Made by a program: the position numbers and the translations under genes
In this document: in pieces, positions 55,384-63,569 of the stretch
Layout of the letters: the number at the start of each line of letters is the position of its first letter
How positions within the stretch are numbered: position 1 is the stretch's first letter
The notes under the pieces: model-generated
Database searches by the model: none
Told to the model about the DNA's origin: nothing
The model's input: the letters and a program-made list of their open reading frames with translations, nothing else
Origin: Clostridium sp. AM58-1XD
GTDB lineage: Bacteria; Bacillota; Clostridia; Lachnospirales; Lachnospiraceae
Direction: 5' to 3'
DNA length: 64,000 bases
NCBI RefSeq assembly: GCF_003464085.1
Contig: NZ_QSDR01000019.1
Coordinates: 1-64,000 of the forward strand

Positions 55384-55941
55384 TCAGACGAACATTTCAT
55401 ATATGCCCAGTCCGACCATAAACAGGTTTGCCAGAGGTTCCGCATGCTTACCGATCGATCGTGCCAGCTGTGAGCGGCCGATCCTGTTGCCGAGCGAAAG
55501 GAACAGCAGACTGACAAAAAAAGAACAGCAGGCCGTAGGCAGCACCTGAAGGCCGGTAATACTGGCTCCGATACCAAGTCCTACGTTATTGACTGTGAGG
55601 GAAACGCCGAGAAAAAGGACCTCCCAAAGTTTCAGCTCTGCAGATCCATCGAGTTCGGAGCCTTCAATCTTATATCGATTGATCCAGTACCGCAACATCC
55701 CCACGATACCAATTAAAATGATAATAAGTCCGCCCAGGATTTCGGCAAGATTCTCAGGCAGAAGAAAACGGATACTTTTACCAAAAAACATGGACAGGAT
55801 GGTGCCGGTAAGAGAAATGAAACCTATAATCAGATTAAAGAGCCAGCCGATCGAAATTTTTCTGATCCCATAAGACAGACCGATCACAAAACAGTCCATA
55901 TTCGATGACAGCGCAAAAATAAAAGAGGATAAAAAGTGCAT
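55384..55941 (-). CDS. ytaF: Sporulation membrane protein YtaF (MntP-like)
   Basis: 185 residues from the ATG at 55941, which has AAGGAGC 7 bases upstream; a Met at 55983 is less likely. Six hydrophobic helices. MntP/YtaF pattern: FALSSNMDCFVIGLSYGIRK near the N-terminus with the conserved Asn-x-Asp pair, and GVSLTVNNVGLGIGASITGL in the second half. YtaF is a sporulation-linked relative of Mn2+ exporters. Confidence 0.85.
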   Translation of the reverse strand: MHFLSSFIFALSSNMDCFVIGLSYGIRKISIGWLFNLIIGFISLTGTILSMFFGKSIRFLLPENLAEILGGLIIILIGIVGMLRYWINRYKIEGSELDGSAELKLWEVLFLGVSLTVNNVGLGIGASITGLQVLPTACCSFFVSLLFLSLGNRIGRSQLARSIGKHAEPLANLFMVGLGIYEMFV

Positions 55942-56236
55942 AAAGATGCTCCTTAAGAAGAGCTCTTTATTTATTTTACGCAATAAATGAGAATGGGTGT
56001 CAATTGAGGATCGATTCGTTCCATGAGAGGACGTCTGGCCGTTGTTTCATTTATTTATAAATCAACAAATGAAATACCATGGCTTATAAAAGTCTGCTAT
56101 AATAAAGTGTGGAATGCTTTAGTTATTAGAGCATGAGGCGGCAAAGTGGCTGAAGAAAGAGGAACTGTACAGCGTTGCATAGCGGTCGGCAGATTTAAAA
56201 CTGCTTAAATCAAATAAATTCCGAAAGGAACGGTAA
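55942..56236 (+). promoter_or_regulatory. Upstream region of the DbpA-type helicase gene
   Basis: 295 bases between divergent genes; no gene is seen. It probably holds both promoters. The last about 130 bases before the helicase ATG form a GC-richer leader (GAGGCGGCAAAGTGGCTGAAG and on) that may fold, but no clear single structure or riboswitch was recognised. AAAGGAACGG is the helicase ribosome-binding site. Confidence 0.3.
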
Positions 56237-57688
56237 ATGGAAAAGAAACGTATAGATACAAATCAGTTTTACAAATATTCATTGTCAGAAGAGATCGTGG
56301 GAGCGCTGACGCTGCTTGGGTATACGGAGCCTACGAAAATTCAGGAAGAGGTAATTCCTGCGGCGTTGGAAGGAAAGGATATTGTTGCAAAATCTCAGAC
56401 AGGAACCGGAAAGACGGCTGCATTTGCTATCCCCATCTGTGAAAAGGTCCGCTGGGAAGAAAATTTACCTCAGGCTCTTGTATTGGAGCCGACGCGGGAA
56501 CTGGCGGTGCAGGTGAGGGACGAAATCTTTTATATCGGCAGAAAAAAGCGGTTAAAGGTACCTGCCGTTTTTGGCGGATTTCCTATTGATAAACAGATAC
56601 AGACGCTCAGACAGAAGTCTCATATTGTGGTAGGTACCCCGGGCCGTGTGATGGACCATATCCGCAGGGATAGCCTGAAGCTGAATCAGGTAGAATATCT
56701 GATTATCGACGAGGCGGATTTAATGCTGGACATGGGATTTTTGGAGGATGTAAAACAGATCATATCGCTGCTTCCCTCAGAGAAGCAAGTGCTGCTGTTC
56801 TCCGCCACGCTGGATAAAACGATAAAGGATCTGGTGGAGGAATATATGACGGACGCAGTCTCTTTTATACACGAATCTGAGACGGAAACGGCTCCTGAAA
56901 TTCGTCATGCCGTTTATGAAGTGGATGCGGATGATAAATATGACGTATTCGTGGATGTACTTATGCAGGAGAACCCGGACAGCTGCATGATATTCTGCGG
57001 TACGAGAGAGATGGTAAATGTACTTTATCAGAAGTTAAAGAGGGATCATATCCTTTGCGGCATGATACACGGGGAAATGGAACAGCGGGATCGTTTGAGG
57101 ACAATTGACCAGTTTCGGACCGGCCAGATCCGCTGCCTCATTGCTACAGATGTTGCATCGCGCGGCGTTGACTTTGAGAATATGACTCATGTAATTAACT
57201 ATGATTTTCCCACAGGAAGGGAAACGTATGTCCATCGTGCCGGAAGAACGGGGCGGAACGGAAAGAGCGGGAGAGCCATCAGCTTCGTATGCCCGTCTGA
57301 TCAGAACATGAGACATCAGGTAGAAGCGTATATCGGCATGAATCTGCCCGTGGAGAGATGTCCGGACAAGAGTGAGCTGGATACCAGGGCGTTTTGGGAA
57401 CATCAGAAACGGAAAGTGAAGCCGAAGGCGAGGAAAGGTGCGGCACTGAATAGTGCAATTACAAGGCTTTCTGTCGGCGGCGGAAGAAAGTCAAAGATGA
57501 GGGCGGTGGATATTGTGGGTACGATCTGCAGCATCGATACAATAAAGGCGGAGGATATAGGGATTATTGATGTCAGGGACAGCCTCACATATGTGGAAAT
57601 CCTGAATGGAAAAGGGCACGTGGTGCTGGAAGCTCTGCAGGATAAGCCGATTAAGGGAAAGGTCAGAAAGGTAAGGATAACGAGATAA
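56237..57688 (+). CDS. dbpA: DEAD-box RNA helicase, DbpA type
   Basis: 483 residues. Q motif region TEPTKIQEEVIPAALEGKD, motif I AKSQTGTGKTAAFA, Ia EPTRELAVQ, II DEAD at residues 158-161, III SAT, IV-VI CMIFCGTREM, RCLIATDVASRGVDF and HRAGRTGRNG. The C-terminal about 75 residues (ITRLSVGGGRKSKMRAVDIV, GIIDVRDSLTYVEILNGKG) form the DbpA RNA-binding domain that recognises 23S rRNA hairpin 92. It acts in late assembly of the large ribosomal subunit. Confidence 0.92.
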   Translation: MEKKRIDTNQFYKYSLSEEIVGALTLLGYTEPTKIQEEVIPAALEGKDIVAKSQTGTGKTAAFAIPICEKVRWEENLPQALVLEPTRELAVQVRDEIFYIGRKKRLKVPAVFGGFPIDKQIQTLRQKSHIVVGTPGRVMDHIRRDSLKLNQVEYLIIDEADLMLDMGFLEDVKQIISLLPSEKQVLLFSATLDKTIKDLVEEYMTDAVSFIHESETETAPEIRHAVYEVDADDKYDVFVDVLMQENPDSCMIFCGTREMVNVLYQKLKRDHILCGMIHGEMEQRDRLRTIDQFRTGQIRCLIATDVASRGVDFENMTHVINYDFPTGRETYVHRAGRTGRNGKSGRAISFVCPSDQNMRHQVEAYIGMNLPVERCPDKSELDTRAFWEHQKRKVKPKARKGAALNSAITRLSVGGGRKSKMRAVDIVGTICSIDTIKAEDIGIIDVRDSLTYVEILNGKGHVVLEALQDKPIKGKVRKVRITR

Positions 57689-57849
57689 GGCATTCGAGCG
57701 GTTATTGTGATCCCTCTATACATTTGGAACGAGACCCTGGTTACAGTAATATTTCAACGTTTCATATGGCATATTTACAAGAATGCATGTTTCTTTCATC
57801 GTATGCATGGCAATACCTCAAAGTTTACAAAATGTTTATTATTTTCCTA

Positions 57850-57880
57850 TTGACCGGTAGTAACTACCGGTTGTTACAAT
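57850..57880 (+). promoter_or_regulatory. MerR-type promoter with perfect 19-bp dyad
   Basis: TTGACC (57850-57855) and TACAAT (57875-57880) are 19 bases apart. The perfect palindrome ACCGGTAGT-A-ACTACCGGT covers 57853-57871, starting within the -35 and filling most of the spacer. This is the arrangement seen with MerR/SoxR-type regulators. No merR gene is adjacent. The FMN reductase start lies 55 bases downstream. Confidence 0.65.
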
Positions 57881-57934
57881 CGTAGTATACACATTGTATG
57901 AAATGAAGTCAATGCCGCAAAGGAGGATTTTGGC

Positions 57935-58552
57935 ATGAAAGTATTAATGATTAACGGCAGTCCCCATTTAAAGGGAAATACATCCATTGCCCTGCATGAA
58001 ATGGAAGAGGTTTTTGAGAAAGAGGGCATCGAAACTGAAATCATTCAGGTGGGAAATAAAGATATCAGAGGCTGCATTGCCTGCTATTCCTGCAAAGAAA
58101 AGGGAAAATGTGTGTTTGACGATATTGTCAATGAGACTGCGCCCAAGTTTGGGGAGTGTGACGGACTTGTAATTGCTAGTCCCGTTTATTATGCATCTGC
58201 CAACGCTACATTGATCGCGCTGCTGGACCGTCTCTTTTACAGCACCGGGTTCGATAAGACGATGAAGGTCGGAGCGAGTGTTGTAGCGGCGAGAAGAGGC
58301 GGCTTATCGGCGACATTCGATGAGCTGAATAAGTATTTTACAATTGCAGGAATGCCGGTCGCATCCAGTCAGTACTGGAACAGTATCCATGGCAGAGAGC
58401 CGGGAGAGGCGGAGCATGATGAGGAAGGGCTTCAAATTATGAGAACCCTTGCGAGAAATATGGCATTTTTAATGAAGAGCATTGAACTCGGCAAGAAGAC
58501 GTACGGACTGCCTGAGAAAGAGACATTCAGACAGACAAATTTTATTCGATGA
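57935..58552 (+). CDS. NADPH-dependent FMN reductase/flavodoxin-like protein
   Basis: 205 residues. FMN-binding start MKVLMINGSPHLKGNTSIAL, then IRGCIACYSCKEKGKC with a CxxC-type pair and a third Cys, and DGLVIASPVYYASANATLIA, typical of the iron-sulphur flavoprotein/NAD(P)H-FMN reductase group. GTVVAARRGG-like SVVAARRGGLSATFDELNKY follows. It probably reduces flavin or quinone-like compounds; the MerR-type promoter suggests induction by redox-active chemicals or metals. AGGAGG upstream of the ATG. Confidence 0.88.
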   Translation: MKVLMINGSPHLKGNTSIALHEMEEVFEKEGIETEIIQVGNKDIRGCIACYSCKEKGKCVFDDIVNETAPKFGECDGLVIASPVYYASANATLIALLDRLFYSTGFDKTMKVGASVVAARRGGLSATFDELNKYFTIAGMPVASSQYWNSIHGREPGEAEHDEEGLQIMRTLARNMAFLMKSIELGKKTYGLPEKETFRQTNFIR

Positions 58553-58596
58553 TTATGTGAAAATGAAGAATGGAATAAAATAAAGTTTGTTATTAA

Positions 58597-58720
58597 AAGA
58601 GGGTGTGCAAAAAGGAATAAAGCGTTGCCACTGATATCAGAGGTAGTGACTTGGTCGCTGCCTGGAACGAAATCAGGTATCAGTGGCACAGCTAATTCGA
58701 CTTTTTGCAACACCCTTTTC
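58597..58720. repeat. Intergenic hairpin element, copy 2
   Basis: Outer arms GGGTGTGCAAAAAG (from about 58601) and CTTTTTGCAACACCC (ending near 58716) pair with one bulge; inner TGCCACTGAT (58626-58635) pairs exactly with ATCAGTGGCA (58679-58688). A T-rich end allows terminator function for the FMN reductase gene. It shares ends and core with copies at 55238 and 62960. Confidence 0.7.
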
Positions 58721-58796
58721 TTCGTCTGTATCATAGGAAAAAGCTTCTATGATATAAAACATGCGACATCAGATCGGTGTGAAGATTTTGTTATAA

Positions 58797-58866
58797 GTAT
58801 GAAATCATACTTGACATGAGTACGATTTCATACTATAATCTGTAGTAAATGAGTACGAAATCATAC
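58797..58866 (+). promoter_or_regulatory. MarR-controlled promoter with three operators
   Basis: Three near-identical 14-bp dyads: GTATGAAATCATAC (58797-58810), GTACGATTTCATAC (58820-58833) and GTACGAAATCATAC (58853-58866). TTGACA (58811-58816) and TATAAT (58834-58839) have a perfect 17-base spacing; the three dyads lie just before the -35, in the spacer, and after the -10. Repressor binding would block RNA polymerase. The adjacent marR gene is the likely source, giving autoregulation. Confidence 0.85.
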
Positions 58867-58882
58867 ATAAGGAGGCTGTACG

Positions 58883-59320
58883 ATGATGAGACAGAAAGAA
58901 CATGAGATACGGGAATTTAACCGGCTTTATAAGGAAATGGACGACATTTTTCATGATATCGCTTTAAGAATAGGCGTATCGGATAGTGCGTTTACCATTT
59001 TTTATATTATCTGTGAGCTTGGAGACGGCTGCCTGCAGAAGGATATCTGCTATGAATCTTTTGCCAATAAGCAGACGATCAATTCCTCGATCAGGAAGCT
59101 GGAGCAGGAGGGATATCTTTACCTGAAACAGGGAAAGGGCAGAGATAAGCATATTTATCTTACTGAAATGGGAAGACAGTTTGTCCAGGAAAAAATAAAG
59201 CCTGTTATGGAGATAGAAGACCAGTCGTTTTTAGCCCTGTCGCCAGAGGAACGGTCAGAATTTCTCCGTCTGTACCAAAAATATGTGGAAAATTTTCGTG
59301 AGAGAGAAAAAAAGTTATAG
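58883..59320 (+). CDS. MarR-family transcriptional regulator
   Basis: 145 residues. Winged helix pattern: VSDSAFTIFYIICELGDGCL, QKDICYESFANKQTINSSIR, KLEQEGYLYLKQGKGRDKHI, YLTEMGRQFVQEKI. AAGGAGG lies upstream of the ATG. It starts 17 bases after the third operator and is followed 33 bases later by a two-gene ABC exporter, so it most likely represses itself and the exporter until a drug or toxic compound binds. Confidence 0.93.
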   Translation: MMRQKEHEIREFNRLYKEMDDIFHDIALRIGVSDSAFTIFYIICELGDGCLQKDICYESFANKQTINSSIRKLEQEGYLYLKQGKGRDKHIYLTEMGRQFVQEKIKPVMEIEDQSFLALSPEERSEFLRLYQKYVENFREREKKL

Positions 59321-59353
59321 AATCAAAATCAGACTTGAGAGGATTTGTGGTAT

Positions 59354-61087
59354 ATGAAAATTATTCTGCGGTTCTTAAAACCGCATAAACGGCTTTGCAT
59401 TTTTACCATGTTGGTCATGTTGCTGGATGTAGCAGGAGGATTGCTGATCCCTACCTTGACGGCCGACCTGATCAATATTGGCGTCGAAGGGGGAAATATT
59501 CAGTATATCTTCCGGAATGGGATCATTATGCTGGGAGTCACTGTTCTGACGAGTTTTGGAACACTGATGGGAAGCTACCTCTGTGCAGACCTCTCGGCGA
59601 GAATCGGGCGGGATATGCGAAATGTCCTTTATGATAAGTCCCTCGCATTTTCTTCTCATGATTTCGAAGAATTCGGAACGGGATCCATGATTACCAGAAC
59701 GCTCAGCGATGTCAACATCATTCAGCAGTCCATTGTCTGGTGTATCCAGCTTGTAATCCCTGTTCCGGCCATGTGTATTATGGGAATCGTAATGGCATTT
59801 TCTATCGATTTCATGATGGGACTTCTTCTGATTGCCGTTACGGGTGTAATCGTCATTCTGGCTGTCCTGGTTACGAGAAAAGCTTCGCTTATTCTGGAGA
59901 AATTCCAGAGCTTTCTTGACAGGATGAATGTGGTGCTCAGGGAAAATCTGACAGGAGTTCGGGTAATCCGCGCATTTAATAAAGAACGCTATGAAGAAGG
60001 GCGTATGAAAAAATCTTTTGAAGACTATGCAGAAGCGGTTATTAAGGCGAATCAGCTGTTTGTCAGTCTCGAGAGTACGGCGCTTCTGGGCATTAATTTA
60101 TGTATTGTCGCCATTCTCTGGATCGGTGGAAACAGAATTGGTTCCGGATATATGAAAATCGGAGATATTACAGCTTTGACACAGTATGCTGTTTTGATCC
60201 TGTACTATATTATTATGGCACAGATGGTTTTTCTCGTACTTCCAAGAGCCCATATCTGCATAGGAAGAATTGGAGAGGTGCTTGCGAAAAAACCGGAAAT
60301 TGCGGATGGAATGACAGCGGGTCCTGGGATCGGGCAGAAAGAACAGGTCGTTGTCTCTTTTCAGAATGTAGCGTTTCGTTTTGCCGATGCAGACGAGGAC
60401 ACTTTGGAAAATCTCACATTTTCCTGTAAAAGAGGAGAGACGACTGCGATCATCGGCAGTACGGGAAGCGGGAAGTCTACCATAGCAAAATTAATTCTGA
60501 GGTTCCACGATGCCACGGCCGGCTCCGTGCAGTTAAACGGAAGGGATATCCGTGAAATGACACAGAGAGAACTGAGGGATTTGATTGCATACGTTCCCCA
60601 GAAGGCATGGTTGTTTTCCGGTACGATTGCGGATAATCTGCGTTACGGAAATGATCTGGCCGAGAAAGAAGATATGGAACATGCACTTGCGGCTGCGCAG
60701 GCAGAATTTGTCAACACCCTGCCGGACGGCCTTGCAGCCAATGTCGCCCAGGGAGGAACAAATTTTTCAGGAGGACAGAAGCAGCGTCTTTCCATTGCCA
60801 GGGCTCTGATGAAGCGGGCTGAGCTGTACATCTTTGACGACAGCTTTTCCGCACTGGATTTTAAAACGGACGCCGCATTGCGAAAGGCTCTGATAGATGA
60901 GACGAAGGAAGCGGCTGTATTAATTATCGCGCAGCGCATAAGTACCATCCTGCATGCCGAACAGATTATTGCTTTGGAGGATGGAAAGATCGCCGGGATC
61001 GGGAATCACAGCCAGCTGATGAAGACGTGTGCAGTTTATCAGGATATTGCGAAATCTCAGATGAAAGGGGGGTATGACGGTGAGTGA
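59354..61087 (+). CDS. ABC exporter half-transporter (subunit 1)
   Basis: 577 residues from the ATG at 59354; a TTG at 59345 sits too close to the GAGAGGA site. Six-helix membrane domain (to about residue 320) and ATPase domain: Walker A GSTGSGKSTIAKLIL near 367, Q-loop VPQKAWLFSG, signature FSGGQKQRLSIARAL, Walker B YIFDDSFSALD. The residue after Walker B is Asp (FDDS), not Glu, as in the degenerate site of heterodimeric exporters such as BmrC/LmrC. Pairs with the next gene. Confidence 0.92.
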   Translation: MKIILRFLKPHKRLCIFTMLVMLLDVAGGLLIPTLTADLINIGVEGGNIQYIFRNGIIMLGVTVLTSFGTLMGSYLCADLSARIGRDMRNVLYDKSLAFSSHDFEEFGTGSMITRTLSDVNIIQQSIVWCIQLVIPVPAMCIMGIVMAFSIDFMMGLLLIAVTGVIVILAVLVTRKASLILEKFQSFLDRMNVVLRENLTGVRVIRAFNKERYEEGRMKKSFEDYAEAVIKANQLFVSLESTALLGINLCIVAILWIGGNRIGSGYMKIGDITALTQYAVLILYYIIMAQMVFLVLPRAHICIGRIGEVLAKKPEIADGMTAGPGIGQKEQVVVSFQNVAFRFADADEDTLENLTFSCKRGETTAIIGSTGSGKSTIAKLILRFHDATAGSVQLNGRDIREMTQRELRDLIAYVPQKAWLFSGTIADNLRYGNDLAEKEDMEHALAAAQAEFVNTLPDGLAANVAQGGTNFSGGQKQRLSIARALMKRAELYIFDDSFSALDFKTDAALRKALIDETKEAAVLIIAQRISTILHAEQIIALEDGKIAGIGNHSQLMKTCAVYQDIAKSQMKGGYDGE

Positions 61088-62921
61088 AAACAACAAGGAA
61101 CTGAGCGGTGAGTTCAGCAATGATTTTTATGACAGTGATATGGAATATGCCGTTCCGGATCATATGGGGAAAACGCTGAAACGCCTTTGGAAATCTGTGG
61201 ATGATCAGCATAAGCGCCTGATGGTGGTGCTGGTTTCCGTAATTTTCTATACGCTGTTTTCTGTAGCCGCGCCCCTGTACAGTGCCTATATCGTGGATCT
61301 TCTCTGGAGCAGCATTAAAGAAGCGGCGGCAAATAAAACGGCCTTTCGTGTGACATGGATCAATGGCGGCAGGGATATCTTCTGCCTGCTCATGATTTAT
61401 GCAGCTACGGCAGTTTTCTATACACTGCAGTCCTATCTGATGTCCAGTTTTGCAGAACGGCTCAGTCTCCGGCTGAGAACGGAAATCAGCGGCAAGCTGA
61501 ACCGCCTGCCCCTGTCCTATTTTGACAGAAATAAACCGGGAGCAGTTTTAAGCCGTGCCACAAATGACCTGGATAAAATGTCAGAGGCTCTCCAGTCGGG
61601 AATCCTGAAGCTCTTAATGGCCGCCGGTATGGTCACCGGCTCTCTGGTTATTATGTTCCGGTTCAGCGCGATTCTCACCTTGATCTTTTTATTCTTTATG
61701 GGCGCGGCGCTTTATTCCACGAAGCTGTTTGCTGCAAAAACATTAAAATATGCCATGATACGCCAACAGCGTATGAGCAGCGTAACAGCCCTGGTAGAAG
61801 AGTCATACAGCGGCCGGGTGATTGTGAAATCGTTCAACCAGGAGACGAACAGCTCTCTCAGGATTCATGAGGCTACGAAAGAATTGGCTGAGGCTTCTAA
61901 AAAAGCAGATTTTATAGTAAATGCGATCAACCCGGCCATTCGTCTGATTAACCGCTTCGGACAGATCATAATTGCTGTGACAGCGGGATGGATGCTTATA
62001 AAGGGAAGACTTACTGTCGGAGTATTCCAGGCGTTCTTTCAGTATGTTAACCAGTCCGCAGAACCGCTTACAGAGCTGGCCTATATGGTAAATACCATGC
62101 AGTCGGCCCTTGCCTCTTTAGAACGGATTTATGAAATGCTGGATGAAGAAGAAATTGCCCGTGACCCAGAAAAACCTGCTGTTGTAAACGGTGCAGAGGG
62201 AAATGTGGAATTCCAAAATGTCCAGTTTGGGTACTCACCGGACAACTTACTGATGCGGGGAATCAGTTTTTCTGCCCGCCCCGGCCAGAAAATTGCAATA
62301 GTAGGCAGCACCGGTGCTGGGAAAACCACGCTGATTAATCTGCTGATGCGCTTTTATGAGGTAAACGGAGGGAGAATTCTCTTAGACGGACAGGATACGA
62401 AGATGATGACAAGGGAAAATCTGCGGAGCAACTTCGGCATGGTTTTGCAGGACACCTGGCTGTTTGAAGGAACGATTGCTGAAAATATCGCATACGGCAG
62501 GCCAGACGCATCACGCAGCGAAATCATTGCGGCGGCAAAAGCGGCAAGGGTCGACTTCTTTGTACGTACCATGCCTCACGGATATGACACCATACTCAGC
62601 AATGATGCGGAAAACATTTCCGTCGGACAGCGTCAGCTTCTGACAATAGCGAGAGTTGTTCTTTGCAATCCAGCCGTATTGATTCTGGACGAGGCGACGT
62701 CAAGCGTCGATACACGTACGGAGATGGAGATTGGTAAGGCGATGAAAGCCCTGATGAGAGACAGGACCAGCTTCGTTATCGCACATCGTCTTTCCACGAT
62801 CATGGATGCAGACCTGATTCTTGTAATGAAAAATGGAGATATCATCGAACAGGGGAATCACCGTTCGCTTATCAAGGCAAAAGGCGCTTATGCAGACCTG
62901 TACTACAGCCAGTTTGCATAG
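61074..62921 (+). CDS. ABC exporter half-transporter (subunit 2)
   Basis: 615 residues; the start overlaps subunit 1 by 14 bases, with AAAGGGGGG upstream. Longer N-terminal tail, six-helix domain, then Walker A GSTGAGKTTLINLLM near residue 411, Q-loop VLQDTWLFEG, Walker B LILDEATSSVD with the catalytic Glu, and signature ISVGQRQLLTIARVV, in which the usual SGGQ is SVGQ. One canonical and one altered site between the two subunits fits a heterodimeric multidrug exporter. Confidence 0.92.
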   Translation: MTVSENNKELSGEFSNDFYDSDMEYAVPDHMGKTLKRLWKSVDDQHKRLMVVLVSVIFYTLFSVAAPLYSAYIVDLLWSSIKEAAANKTAFRVTWINGGRDIFCLLMIYAATAVFYTLQSYLMSSFAERLSLRLRTEISGKLNRLPLSYFDRNKPGAVLSRATNDLDKMSEALQSGILKLLMAAGMVTGSLVIMFRFSAILTLIFLFFMGAALYSTKLFAAKTLKYAMIRQQRMSSVTALVEESYSGRVIVKSFNQETNSSLRIHEATKELAEASKKADFIVNAINPAIRLINRFGQIIIAVTAGWMLIKGRLTVGVFQAFFQYVNQSAEPLTELAYMVNTMQSALASLERIYEMLDEEEIARDPEKPAVVNGAEGNVEFQNVQFGYSPDNLLMRGISFSARPGQKIAIVGSTGAGKTTLINLLMRFYEVNGGRILLDGQDTKMMTRENLRSNFGMVLQDTWLFEGTIAENIAYGRPDASRSEIIAAAKAARVDFFVRTMPHGYDTILSNDAENISVGQRQLLTIARVVLCNPAVLILDEATSSVDTRTEMEIGKAMKALMRDRTSFVIAHRLSTIMDADLILVMKNGDIIEQGNHRSLIKAKGAYADLYYSQFA

Positions 62922-62959
62922 GCGGTGGGACGGCAGTGCCGTTTTACCAGGAAAAACAC

Positions 62960-63085
62960 TAAAAAGAGAGTACCGCAAATGTAAAGTGAGACAGTGCCAT
63001 CAATATCAGATTCTGTACCAAGGCGGCGGCCAAGTCACGGAATCTGGTACCGATATCACTGTTTTTTTCTTTATTGCAGCACTCT
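62960..63085. repeat. Intergenic hairpin element, copy 3
   Basis: Outer arms AGAGAGTACCGCAAAT (about 62964 onwards) and ATTGCAGCACTCTC (to about 63087) pair imperfectly; inner ACAGTG (62991-62996) pairs with CACTGT (63057-63062) and GATTC with GAATC. Core TGCCATCAATATCAG matches those of copies 1 and 2. It lies between the convergent ABC exporter and His/Cys-rich protein genes and has T-runs that could terminate either transcript. Confidence 0.65.
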
Positions 63086-63119
63086 CATCTTAAATTACAA
63101 ATAAATATACTGCTGTCTA

Positions 63120-63383
63120 TTATCTTGCAGAATGACACCTGCCGCTTCCGTGTCCTGATCTCATTCCCCGGCTGCTCTCGTATCCGCAATTGCTGTCCGT
63201 ATGGTATTCGCAGCCCTCGATATCACAGTAGTCTCCAGTGCCGTCGCAGTAGGACTGATGATGACTGTAAGATGAGCCGTCTTTGTGGGCATGATGGGGA
63301 GAAGCAGCGAATGCAGTGAATGGGGCAGCAGAAAGAGCCAGAACAACGGCGCAGCCGGCAATTCCTTTTTTTGTTATTTTCAT
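63120..63383 (-). CDS. Small secreted His/Cys-rich protein
   Basis: 87 residues with AAAGGAG upstream. Signal peptide MKITKKGIAGCAVVLALSAA with cleavage near AFAAS, then a mature part of about 60 residues rich in His, Cys, Ser and Gly (SPHHAHKDGSSYSHHQSYCD, CDIEGCEYH, SGHGSGRCHSAR). The composition suggests metal binding outside the cell. I do not recognise a defined family. Confidence 0.65.
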   Translation of the reverse strand: MKITKKGIAGCAVVLALSAAPFTAFAASPHHAHKDGSSYSHHQSYCDGTGDYCDIEGCEYHTDSNCGYESSRGMRSGHGSGRCHSAR

Positions 63384-63569
63384 AATATCAGACTCCTTTT
63401 TGTGTTTTTATGAGTTACCTTTCGGTACTGTTATCTTACTGCCTGTATATGGCAATTATGTGGCAGCAGGAAAAAATATTTGCGTTTCCTGCGCCCGGCT
63501 CTTTTTTTGCCATTCGGTTGCCTTATATGGGAGTTATCTTTATAATGAAGGGAACAGGAGGTATTGGTT

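Noticed and set aside
56090..56236. Leader of the DbpA-type helicase as an rRNA hairpin 92 mimic
   Set aside because: Some GGCUG-like words occur, but no convincing hairpin 92 sequence or structure could be aligned.
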